Assembly (NCBI GenBank): GCA_025677815.1
Contig: JAIXMP010000002.1
Coordinates: 1,922,001 to 1,986,000, forward strand
Source of the DNA: Phascolomyces articulosus
Taxonomy: Eukaryota; Mucoromycota; Mucoromycetes; Mucorales; Lichtheimiaceae
DNA length: 64,000 bases
Direction of reading: 5' to 3'
The notes under the pieces are model-generated. The model was given only the letters and a program-made list of their open reading frames with translations, was not told the origin of the DNA and did not search any database. The translations under genes were made by a program, and so were the position numbers. The number at the start of each line of letters is the position of its first letter. The stretch's first letter is position 1. Shown here piece after piece: positions 10,628-20,989 of the stretch.

Positions 10628-13400
10628 GTATATAAATATTATAAATAAAAATAAATAAATTGTTTCTTTTGTTGTATATAATTATATTATTTATTATTAT
10701 TATTGTATTTAAATTGATATATTCAATATATCGTAATTGAAATAAATGATTTCTTGGATTTCTTGTTGTTGAAGAGGGCAATTACAGACAGGCATAGAAA
10801 AACAGAAAGAGGTTATAAAGTCATTCTCATACCTATAATACTGATTTATTTCATACTTTCCCTAGCAATTTGTTGCTGAAAGAATGTATTTATAAAATAT
10901 CTGCTAGTTTAATTACTATGATCGAAAGCAATGGTATAAACAGAAAAAAATAGAATGGCAATCGCAAGACTTACATAAAAATAATTCCATGACACAGTTA
11001 AAGTGACATTATGCAAAAAAAAAAAAAAAAACTGCGCCTGAAAAAAATAATAAATTCAATCTCATCTTCCCAACTCTCACTTTTTTCTTTTTCTCTTTTC
11101 TTCTTTACACAATTCAATACAATCTGGAATAGACATTGACTTTCATTCTTATTTCTCCCCTCAATTTCCCCACCGACCATTCAAACCTCCAGTAGCGGTA
11201 TTCTCTTTCGGGAGGGTATTCGTGAATGGCAGCATGGGAACCATGTGGAGATAATGGTCTTTACGCGGCATTCCGATTAATAAAGCATTTACCTAACGTG
11301 GAGGTGATCCGACTCCTACCATCCTACCTCTGTCTGATAGCTTAGTGATTAACTCTTAGGATAGAAAAAATACCTAATTCTTCCTTGTTATTTCTGTTTT
11401 CGAACAGGGGCTCTTCCCGTGAGTCCAGGATGGTCAGAAAGTTAATGTTTGTTTTAGATTGTATTGAAATGTGTAATCCCTTCTTTTTTTTAAATCATTT
11501 GAAACTACAAACAAGTCTCTTTTGTTGCTTCAATGAAAAAGAGAGGGAAAGATTTCTTATATATATATATATATAATATTTTTATATTTTAAGAAAGAAA
11601 ATGATAATAATAATACATAAAATGACTTAATTCATTATTGGAATTCACTTTTTTATTTGATCTGTTTGATTGACCAACGTTTTGAATCATTCAAAGAAGT
11701 TCGTTATTAATGTTGATTCCAACGCGTTCACTCACGTTTTTTCTTTTGATATCTTTTTATGATAAAGATTTTTGTTCTTTGGAATAAACAATATAAGTGG
11801 TAATGTCAAAATGAACATTATAACAGAATCAACTTCTTTATCTTTCTACCAGTGAAATGGTCTGTGCGTTAAAAATATGTATTACCTGAATAGCGTGTAT
11901 GGTTACAAAAAAAAAGTGTTGACACTTCTAAAAAAATCCATCAATAAACATTTACTGGTGATAGTATTCATAAAGAATGTACCAACTGCTTCATTGAAAC
12001 TGTACTATAAATGATTGAATAATAATCTTAATAAAAAATACCTAGTCAAGCTTATTCAAGAATCATCATGAGTTTACGTATATAAAATCCATCCCTAACA
12101 CATGGATCAAATAAAGAGGCAGGAGAAACAAACGATTTTCATTTTTAAAAAATAGTGTAATGGTGCTTTATTCATTAATGTCGGTTCTATAATGTTGTTA
12201 GTATCGAAGAATAGATAGTATGTCATAAAATAAGTGTATAAAATAACAACTTATGCTTGTTTTCTGTTTCCGTTTTTTCTCTTACGTTACTAGTCATCTT
12301 TAAAAAGCGAATGTTACTCTTTGTTCAATTATGACTACGGCTTACTGACTACTTGAGTTCATATTTATGATATAGGAGCAACAAGATGCTGTGTTTAATT
12401 ATATGTCATTAGTTGGTGAAGTATGAATATTATTTTGGATATCTTTAATATATTACACTTTTGTTAATTAATCACCCTTCACAAAGTCATTCATCTCATA
12501 AATGAAGAGTTATTCTTTAATTGTTACGTGCAATGGCATATGTTGCTCATCATCCTCGGAATCCCGTCTCACTCTCATCTTTATTATTCTACGTAATACT
12601 TTGTAATATTATAATATTTATAATATTCCCTTGCTGGCAATAAACATCCGCAATTAATACTTGCTGGATATAACCAGTTTTGAACTTATGATCTGTTTCT
12701 ATGGATAATGATGATCTCTCTAATGGGTTTACATTATTGTTCCATGTTTATATGAATGATGGTAATTCTAGAAAGCAACTAAATATATAATCAATTTTAA
12801 AATTTACTAGTGGAACTACCTTTTTTCTCTATAGCTTATGAAAATGTGAACATTATAGCTGAATACTTATTGAGTTAGGATTACAAGTACAATGATTATT
12901 CTTTGTATACTCTATATACTAGTTCCAGGCTTGTGCTTGATATCAATCGCCAGATTACATATAAACTATCTATCCAAAAAAAGGTGTGGTGGTCACTTAA
13001 AAAAATGAATACATTGCCCCGTCAAATATTGTGAGAGGACCAGATATATATTGGATAGTGGACATATTCTATATATTCATACATTTAAATACATCTGTAT
13101 CATACAGATATCTACGTTTCAGTATATTCAGTTTCCACTAATCTTTTTTTTAAAAGAAATAGGAATGAAATACTGCATCACAATAAAATGAATGTCGAAT
13201 AGTACGTAAAGAGGCGATCCATCATAATTAAATTGCAACAACAAGCAAGCGTCTAATTTGTTAATAACTAACGAAGTGAGTTGGCAGCAAACAACTCCGA
13301 GCTGAGGAAAATCAATCGCCGCGGAACTCACACACAATTTTATGGAAAGGCAAAGGCCTTGAAACGTGAGTTCTCCCTCTTTAATCCAGACAATAAAAAT
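10628..13400. other. long intergenic region with possible RNA gene
   Basis: No protein gene was found. The start carries AATAAA-type polyadenylation sequence of the upstream gene (10640-10670). A patch at about 11165-11445 is clearly richer in G+C than its flanks and is listed separately. From 11570 to 13100 the sequence is AT-rich and featureless. The last 120 bases before 13401 have mixed composition and are probably the 5' leader of the RACK1 gene. Confidence 0.5.
11165..11445 (+). ncRNA. possible structured non-coding RNA (unidentified)
   Basis: This roughly 280-bp patch has balanced base composition inside very AT-rich DNA, with no sustained reading frame. It contains a UUCG-capped hairpin at 11394-11407 (CTGTT-TTCG-AACAG) and short potential stems around GGGAACC and GGAGGTGATCC-GACTCC. 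The UUCG hairpin resembles a tRNA T-arm, but no acceptor, D or anticodon arm fits. I could not match it to U1-U6, U3, SRP, RNase P or MRP core motifs. The strand is a guess. Confidence 0.25.
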
Positions 13401-14933
13401 ATGGACACCTTGACTCTTCGCGGCACCCTTGAAGGTACCGTATCTAATAGACACTACCTATGGATGAATCTGCTGTTTAAAAAGACAGATGGATGGATGG
13501 ATGGAAAGAAACGAGACAATTATAATAGATGGATGAAAAACAAATTTCACTAAATTTTTGACATTTTATTTTTTAGGCCATGGCAACTGGGGTAAGAATT
13601 CTCAATTGAAAAACACACACACATGCACAATATATTACGAAACGAGTGAAAGTGGGGGATTTTGTTATTTTTGTTGGTTTCAACAAATGAACGAAAACCT
13701 ACTACCATCGATCCTTTATTTTTTGCTACCCACATCAGAAGACGATTTGGAAAAAAAAGAAAGCAACCAGAAAAATGTAACCGATTCCATGTTTTTATTT
13801 GTATATAGTCACTGCCATTGCCACCACCTCTGAAGCCCCTGATATGGTCTTGTCCGCTTCGCGTGGTATGTATCATTACCATATTGTACAAATATACGAG
13901 ATATAGATAGAAAGAAGCGAATATAGTTCACTTATTTCAAAACGATAACTTTAATTAATTTATAGACAAGTCCGTCATCGTCTGGCACCTCACTCGGTAA
14001 GTAAATTATGTCAATAATAATATCAAGAAGGAGATGAAGTGACGGATAGACAAAAGAGTATATAATTGAAGGGGTTTATTAACAATAAATTGGATGGGTT
14101 ATTATTATATATCATATAGTGACGAGGTGAACTATGGTGTTCCTCGCAAGTCCTTGTTGGGTCACAACCACTTCGTTCAAGATCTTGCCATCTCCTCCGA
14201 CGGTCAGTTCGCTCTCTCCGCCTCGTGGGATAAGACCCTCCGTTTGTGGGATCTTAACACTGGTACCACCACCCGCCGTTTCGTTGGCCACACCAGCGAT
14301 GTCTTGTCCGTCAGCTTCTCTGCCGACAACCGTCAAATTGTCTCCGGTTCCCGTGACAAGTCCATCAAGTTGTGGAACACTCTTGGTGAATGCAAGTTCC
14401 AATTGACCGAAGATGGTCACCAAGACTGGGTCTCCTGCGTCCGTTTCTCCCCCAACCCTGCCAACCCCGTCATCGTCTCTGGTGGTTGGGACAAGATCGT
14501 CAAGATCTGGGATCTTACCAAGCTCAAGCTTCGCACCAACTTCATTGGTCACAACGGCTACGTCAACACTGTTACCGTTTCTCCCGATGGTTCCCTCTGC
14601 GCTTCCGCTGGCAAGGATGGTGTTGTCATGCTTTGGGATTTGAACGACTCCAAGCACTTGTACTCCTTGGAAGCTGGTGATGTCGTCAACGCTCTTACTT
14701 TCTCCCCCAACCGTTACTGGTTGTGCGCTGCCACTGCCTCTTCCATCAAGGTTTGGGATTTGGAAAACAAGTCTTTGGTTGATGAACTCCGTCCTGAATT
14801 CAACCAAGTTGGCAAGAGAAAGGCCCGTGATCCCGAATGTGTCTCCATTGCCTGGAGCGCTGATGGTTCCACTCTCTTCTCTGGTTACACTGATAACCTC
14901 ATCCGTGTCTGGCAAGTCTCCCGTACCTTGTAA
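13401..14933 (+). CDS. cpc2: RACK1 / Cpc2 WD40 ribosomal scaffold protein
   Basis: Five exons: 13401-13434, 13577-13591 (15 nt), 13809-13865, 13966-13996, 14120-14933, giving 316 residues, the family's standard length. Seven WD40 repeats run through the protein: [76 protein letters not shown] and a closing IRVW. RACK1 (yeast Asc1, fission yeast Cpc2) sits on the 40S subunit near the mRNA exit and acts in translation control, ribosome quality control and kinase signalling. The big last exon uses mostly C-ending codons, unlike all neighbours, as expected for a highly expressed gene; this bias also creates a long antisense open frame. The upstream region has mixed-composition leader sequence. 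I saw no clear box C/D snoRNA in its introns. Confidence 0.97.
13490..13504 (+). repeat. short GGAT tetranucleotide repeat
   Basis: About four tandem GGAT units in the first intron of the RACK1 gene. Confidence 0.7.
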
Positions 14934-15138
14934 ATGGGTTAGAGGGTTGTTGTATTAAAAAAAAATTAACACAATGCTGTGAAATTCTTTTTTTCTCATT
15001 TTTTTTCATAATTAAAAAAAACTGACTGAAAAACACAAAATGTTATATATTTAAATGTTGTTGATGATATGTGCATTACAATTATGGGTGAGGAGTGCAA
15101 CATTGGAATGGGGAATGGAAGAGTATATATATGTATGT

Positions 15139-17086
15139 TTATTCTCTCATATTCAAAGGGACAGCAGTTTCAAATTCTTGTTTGGAAGATTCATAAAAGG
15201 ATGGATCAAGAAGTGTGTGTGCAGCTACCATGGATAAGGCTTTGGATGCATTAATTGTTGCTTCATGTGCTTTTTCGGTACAAGTGGCATTGGCAAATCC
15301 GGCAGTATGAAGGAATTCAGATGTGCCAATATCAAATAATGGATGAATACTAGGAAGAGTATAAGAGACATTGCCAAAATCGGTGGAAGCACCTCCTGGA
15401 TTTGCTTCTTGACTTTGACGTGAAGGAAGTTCTTGACCAAACTCTTCCAAGTATTTGGCATAGGTATCAGCAAGGACTGGATTTTGAATAATATCTATAA
15501 ACAGGGGGATAATAGATTTAGATTACTTAAAGTCCAATCTTATTGCTGATATGCAACTTACTTTTACAAGTGCCAATATCACGCCATTTCAAGACAACAT
15601 TAGTGCCAGTAGCTAAGGCAGCAGCACGGAAACAGTTCTCCACCTTTTGCTTGATTTCATCCACGCGGGTAGCGGAAATAGAACGAATATAAAAATGGCC
15701 ACTTGTAAAGCTTGGTACAATATTAGGCTATATAATAATTATATAGAAAGGTGTATTTATAAGTGATCCACTCTATAAATGTCGATATGTTTTTTTTTTC
15801 TTACCGCTTGACCACCATCCGTGATAATACCATGAACACGATCTTGCCCTTGAAGTTGTTGACGAAGTAAACCAATACTTACCCAAGCTTGACAAATGGC
15901 ATCCAAAGCATTGGCACCTATACGCATTAGAGAAATACCATAGGAGATTATATTTAGTATATAGTGGTGGAGATAGATCGCGTCTCTATACGCCATCATT
16001 GCTCAATATTTTACCATTCCATGGTGCACCTGAAAAAGAGAGACAAGATTAGAAACTAAGTTTTGATTTGTGCAACCTTTAAATCATCAATTTTACCTCC
16101 AGCATGAGCAGGTGTGCCATGATACTCGACTTTCACGTCTTGAAGAGCAAAAAAAGATTCATAATGTCTGTTTTGATTCGATGGATGCAGCATCAAGCAC
16201 ACATCTATATCCTTTAGCCCGCCATTATTCATCATAATAATCTTGCCACTCAAAAGTTCTGTATAATAAAACAATAGAATTAGTTTATATACATCATAGC
16301 ATCATGGTATTACACGCATAAGCTAAAACACGACAAACCTTCTGATGGAGTGCTATAAAGAATCACTTTGCCTTTTGCCTTTCCACTTTCCAATAAGGCT
16401 TTAATCGCTAAAGCACTTGCCAAGCCACTGATCGCAATTAAATTATGTCCACAAGCATGTCCAAGTCTATTATATAGATGTTTTGAGAAAACGTGTAATA
16501 AACCGAAATGAACTCTAATTAAATCCGAGTGACACAATACATAATCTTATCTCTCTTGTTTTCTGTTTTCTTTTACCCAGGCAATGCGTCATATTCTGAA
16601 CAGATGCCGATACGTCGGCCTTCTTCATCATCTTGACCAAATTCTGCTCGAAAAGAAGTTTCCATTGCATAGATTTGTCGTTCGACTTTGAATCCTTTGT
16701 TTTCAATATAATCTGCCAATATTTTATAGGATCTATGTTCGTTCAATGATGTTTCTGGATTATTATGGAGCTATATAGAGAGAAATCAGCTATTCCAAAT
16801 ATCAAAAAAAAAAATCATTGCTTGATAGGAAGAAAATGAAAATAACCTACATCCAAACTGATCTCCCGTAATTCACTTGAAAGATCATCAATAGTTGAAT
16901 AAATGAATTTTTTTGCTTCAGCTGGATCGCATTGAAGTTCGATAGGCTATATAGAGATTATAAATATATATATTTATATCGTTAAAAAAAGTCGGATTCA
17001 ATGGATAGTTGACCACAGTATATGTGAGTTTAGCATTTATCAAAAAGATGACAAAATATGAAAGGCCGAGCTGTTTACTTTACCAT
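15139..17086 (-). CDS. M20 family amidohydrolase/dipeptidase (PM20D2-like)
   Basis: Nine coding exons: 17086-17084, 16946-16851, 16770-16577, 16466-16339, 16258-16097, 16029-16015 (15 nt), 15917-15805, 15727-15562, 15494-15139. They join to 410 residues. Metal-binding M20 signatures are intact: YDALPG..LGHACGHN (residues about 93-106), a STPSEG turn, LMLHP, then the dimerisation-domain motif YHGTPAHAGGAPWNG and the C-terminal STDFGNVS..LPSIHPLFDIG. The HACGHN form places it in the M20D/PM20D2 amidohydrolase group, which cleaves amide bonds of N-acyl or aminoacyl-amino acids and dipeptides. With no signal peptide it is probably cytosolic. The first coding exon is only the ATG, placed directly at a GTAAAG donor behind a purine/pyrimidine tract; this is the least certain splice. 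Exact substrate unknown. Confidence 0.88.
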
Positions 17087-17879
17087 GGTTTCAATTATTT
17101 GGAAAAAAAAAAGTGAGAGAAAAAGAAAGAAAAGAGGATTATCTTATTCTCACGCGTTGGAAATTTATAGTTTTGGCTCGGTGGAGATAAATACACATCG
17201 GAGGAGAGCATTCAAAATTAAAATGGCTTATTATGCCATACGTAATGTTTCATTTGAGCGATTAAGTAGAAAATCAGTTCTATTATTATTATTAACTAAA
17301 TGAATCTTTTTTACTGGCATATAATTGAGCCAAGAGAGTTTTAATGCGATTATTCACATAAAAATAAAATGAGGTGCATATACTTTACTTCTTATTTTAA
17401 TAATGGATGTAGTGAGCAAGACTCGCAGTAATAGATTATAATATTTAGCAATCTGAGGCGGGGTTATATGGGAAAGAATTCCTTCATGCATGATCATCTA
17501 TGCGTGCCAATTTGCCACTATTTAAATAATAGATGTAATTGGTTTCCCGTTATCAAAAAAAGGACTATATGGTGCCTCTATTACCAAATTGTGGATATGA
17601 GGGACTGTTCTATATGTACAGGGTTGAGTGCCAGAATATTGATTTATTGGTTTTTATACGGGTACCCTTTTTTTTTTGGAGCAATATTCGAGATGATGGA
17701 AACCAGATATTACCAAGGTAATCATATTCGGCTACATTTTTTGAGGATAGTTTTGCGTCACCATCAATTCTTGTGAGAATTGACTCAAATCCTTTCAAAG
17801 GCATGAATACGGACCTGTAATAAAAGTACTTGGAGCAAACTGGGTATAAAGAATAATTCAACCTTGTGTCCAATCGTTA
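17087..17879. other. intergenic, 5' flank of the M20 gene
   Basis: The first 60 bases are CT-rich on the minus strand and probably the leader of the M20 gene. The rest has short open frames in several phases with no sign of selection. It ends at the TA target dinucleotide of the TIR element. Confidence 0.5.
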
Positions 17880-17952
17880 CGTTGAAATTATATTTTATTT
17901 TTAATGACGAAATTAAATGAACACACGCTGATTTCAGCTTATTGCTCTTGTC
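17880..17952 (+). repeat. left terminal inverted repeat
   Basis: 73 bp beginning CGTTGAAATTATA and ending TTGCTCTTGTC. It is the reverse complement, with 8 differences, of 19884-19956. TA immediately precedes it. Confidence 0.8.
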
Positions 17953-18249
17953 TGATCAAATAGTTACAAAGTAAGGGGAGCACACAAGAGAAAGAATTTT
18001 CAATATAAACTATTTTAACAGGGATAGAACATTGTAAGTCAGAGGTGGATTTGATTGAGGTACCAACAGGCGAGGGGAGCAACCATGGGAATAACTAGTA
18101 ATGCATAACCTTGTATAAACAATAAATAGAGACTGCATCAAAACTCTTGCGATTTCGAACCATGGAACTCTTGAATCCGGAGCAAACGCTCTAGCAACAT
18201 GGACTATGGGGGCGAGCCCCCGTCCAATCGTTACAGTGGCCCCCGCCTT

Positions 18250-18620
18250 TTGCAACAGTGGTAATTCCAGCAATTTTGGTGCAGAAATCGAGTAATTGCA
18301 AAAACCGAGGAATCCAGTATCCTTGTATTACCCATGCTGCCATGTGTTGTACTATCATAAGCCTGTTGCACTATATAGTAAAGTAGATAAAGACTTTTTG
18401 ATTACACATGAAATTACTTCAATAAGCTGCAACAGGTGTGATTTCACTCATTCTTTGCAAAATAAGAGGTGAATTTACATCCGATAAGATGCAACACTTG
18501 TAAATAACGATGCAAATTCCGAATGTGCAAATTTTATAAGTATTTATGGTAATTCCCACTAAATTGGTGCAGAAATCGTAGATAATGCAAAAAGTGGAGG
18601 TGCAAAAAGTGGGGGACAAC
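18250..18620 (+). repeat. internal direct repeat and TGCAA-motif cluster
   Basis: A block at about 18255-18309 (TGGTAATTCC..GGTGCAGAAATCG..TGCAAAAACCGAGG) recurs at about 18546-18601 (TGGTAATTCC..GGTGCAGAAATCG..TGCAAAAAGTGGAGG). Between and around the copies, TGCAA followed by A or C occurs about nine times in 370 bases on the plus strand. A CCTGTTGCA/TGCAACAGG inverted pair lies at about 18361 and 18428. Such subterminal repeat clusters are typical of transposase-binding regions of DNA elements. Confidence 0.55.
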
Positions 18621-18648
18621 TGTATGTTATTTTGTAGCAACCTCAGCA

Positions 18649-19608
18649 ATGAACGTAATGGCATCAATTGGTGTCCGAGCACGATGTCTTGGCAAACTCT
18701 TGTGTACTAGACTTTATCGCCAGTTTATTCGTCCCAAAATGGAATATGGCTTGGCTATCACTAACTTTACTAAAGATGACCGTAAAATACTACAAGAAGC
18801 ACAACAAACATGTTTACGTAAAATCTATGGAACACGTAATAATAAATCCATGGCTGTCATCCATCATCTTGGTAATCTAGAATACATGGTTGATAGAATA
18901 GAAATCCTACAAGAAAAATTCTTCCTTCGCACTCATTACATGCCTGAAGATGCCTTACTGCCCACACTATTACCGTATATCAAGCTTAGTAAAGGAACAA
19001 TGGCCTGGAACACACTACTTCGGAAAAATGATATATGGAAAACAATGACAGAAAACAACAACGATCCAACAGCTTTAAATATTAAAGCTGTAATTAAACA
19101 ACATCGACAAACAACTCACGAAAAACGATGTGTACGCAAAAACTCTGTACTTATTAATGCCTGTCGAAGAACACTAGGTATTGATCCAATTCTATGGCTA
19201 CCAATGTCACCACAAGAACATGTTCTATGCATTCATTATCGACTAGGATGGATCAATAATTATCAACAACAAGCATGCCCTAACTGTCATCAACCGACAC
19301 GTTTAACAAAAAATCATTTAATTAAATGTCTTGATGTCCATTCCTTTCTCTCCTTCTCCACTAATATTAAGGATCCAATCTCGTTTGTGCTTAACCGATT
19401 ACCAAAATCACCTCCGACCTCATCTGCCAAACGTACTTATCTCAATATAATATGGCCTAAGGTTTGCTATATATTTTCACAAATGCACCGTGCATACCGA
19501 TCAGAGCAATACCTCACCCCACTGCCACCAGTAGACCAATTTGGACGAGCGCTCCTCAAGTGGATCGAACCGCCTGCGAAACATTCCACATTACCAGCAT
19601 CTATATAA
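18649..19608 (+). pseudogene. 5'-truncated LINE reverse transcriptase C-terminus
   Basis: The open frame encodes 319 residues that match the C-terminal part of a non-LTR retrotransposon ORF2. It begins in the post-catalytic thumb region (LYRQFIRPKMEYGLAI) and ends with a CCHC zinc-binding knuckle (CPNC..NHLIKC) near residue 210. The fingers and palm with the YxDD catalytic site and the endonuclease are absent, so the copy cannot retrotranspose. Just downstream, 19635-19673 is an A-rich tail of TAAAA-type units, typical of a LINE 3' end. The frame has no stop or frameshift over 960 bases, so the fragment is young or maintained. It may be related to Mucoromycota LINE-1-type elements; the clade cannot be assigned by eye. 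Confidence 0.75.
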
Positions 19609-19883
19609 TATTATTCTTTTAACTATAAAAATAATAAAATAATAAAATAAAAAATAAAAAAAAATAAAAAAACTTCCTGATACCTCTTCCTTTAGCTCCA
19701 TAATGTTTCCCACCACCCATAGGATAGTTACCTTCTGTTTCTTTTTCTCCCAACCTTTATATATAACTTAGTAATCCCCTTCCTTTATATATCTCTTTGA
19801 CCTGTATCCCCTTATTTTCGGCCGTATACCCACACCTTTTTCCTGCTGCCCTGCAGGTTTTTCAGAACTGAGCCTTGTGAACT

Positions 19884-19956
19884 GACGAGAGCAAGAAGCT
19901 GAAATCAGCGTGTGCTCATTTAATTTCGTCCTTAATAAAAATTTATAATTTCAACG
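19884..19956 (-). repeat. right terminal inverted repeat
   Basis: 73-bp partner of the left repeat, ending ATTTCAACG and followed directly by TA. Confidence 0.8.
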
Positions 19957-20989
19957 TATGTCATTTTGATTTTGTCATTTACTTATATTAGTTCCATGGC
20001 GACCCGTAAGTTTTTCAAAGAGAAATTTTCAAATTTGATTTGTGTAAGCATACAATCTTCCTTGTACTTGATGTCACACTAGCAAGTGTAACAGGTCAAA
20101 GCTCTTACCATTGATAATCTATATCATGTAATAATTTCCATATGTTAGATGTGGGAAGAGTTATTAAACAAGGTGAGAATAACTAATACAAGCACCGTTT
20201 GGCAACTTTTTTTTTATATCATCGGCAGTGATTTCAACACCATTTATTAGTTTTTGATGGGTATTTTTGGCTAGTATTTTGGATGAGAATAGTGGCAGTA
20301 TCTCTTTTTGAATTTGTAAATTGGCAATGAGTTTGATAGCAGCTATGTTCCAGAGGTTTTGAAAATCTTGATCTCTATGACTTTTCAAAAGAGTATTTCT
20401 TACAATTTTTCCTTTTGCTTAGGAAAAATTTCCGTAGTGTTATATATCAAGAACTTCACGTACGTAATTTGGCGTGCTCCACGCGCACGCTTATGTAAAA
20501 TAAGCCTGGAATGTAAAATAAACAGTGAAAGACATCATACAGTAAAAAGTGGTCGAGGATGAACTTTTGTGTAAATGTTCAAATGGAGATGCAAATGAAA
20601 TACTAGAAAAATGCATGCCAATCCAAGGTTGAAAAAATATTCATGATAATAAAAACTCTTTTTATATAACCATATTATCACACCCTCCAATAACAGGCAT
20701 CTTTTTGTATATATTAAACTAATCTATAGTAAATATATCTATTTTTAATATTACAGGTATTCAACAGATAAAAAAAATGCAAAATGCTGCTCTACAACAT
20801 ATCATGCATAGTGTGGAGTCTTTGGGTGAAAGAGAAAAATGTATAAGAGAAATATGGGTGGCCAATAGATAGAGATACTTTGGAAGAAAATGTGTAAAAA
20901 TGATATGGATGGTGGTGTCAATGGGCATCATAAATTATATTGTATCTAGTAGTAAGTGATATATGAATAGACGTAAATGAATATTTGAT
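19957..20989. other. intergenic with small coding-like relics
   Basis: No intact gene. A plus-strand segment at 20757-20872 starts after TTACAG and reads 37 coding-like codons (..QNAALQHIMHSVESLGE..) to a TAG. A minus-strand stretch at 20164-20388 reads ..INGVEITADDIKKKLPNG... Both look like fragments of lost genes or transposons; neither could be assigned. Confidence 0.35.

Larger units (their letters stand above)
17880..19956. mobile_element. TA-flanked TIR element carrying a LINE fragment
   Basis: Two 73-bp terminal inverted repeats, 17880-17952 and 19884-19956, differ at 8 positions by my hand alignment. Both begin CGTTGAAATTATA and share the core CACACGCTGATTTCAGCTT. Each outer end abuts a TA dinucleotide (17878-17879 and 19957-19958), which fits a TA target-site duplication of the Tc1/mariner/pogo type. 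No DDE transposase frame is visible in the 1.9-kb interior, so the element would be non-autonomous. The interior holds a 5'-truncated non-LTR retrotransposon ORF followed by an A-rich tail. It may be a LINE insertion into an older TIR element, or a TIR element that captured the fragment. Confidence 0.7.

Noticed and set aside
11385..11420. tRNA-like T-arm (TTTTCGAAC)
   Set aside because: The stem closes as a UUCG tetraloop hairpin, and no acceptor stem, D-arm or anticodon arm can be placed around it.
13435..14119. intron-encoded box C/D snoRNA in RACK1 (known in other organisms)
   Set aside because: None of the four introns has a convincing TGATGA box C with a matching CTGA box D near a terminal stem.
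14112..14915. 267-codon open frame on the minus strand opposite RACK1
   Set aside because: It is the shadow of the highly biased C-ending codons of the RACK1 last exon and matches no protein family; the sense strand is an unmistakable WD40 protein.
17468..17776. 102-residue plus-strand frame left of the TIR element
   Set aside because: No recognisable domain, aromatic-rich random composition and overlapping open frames in other phases.
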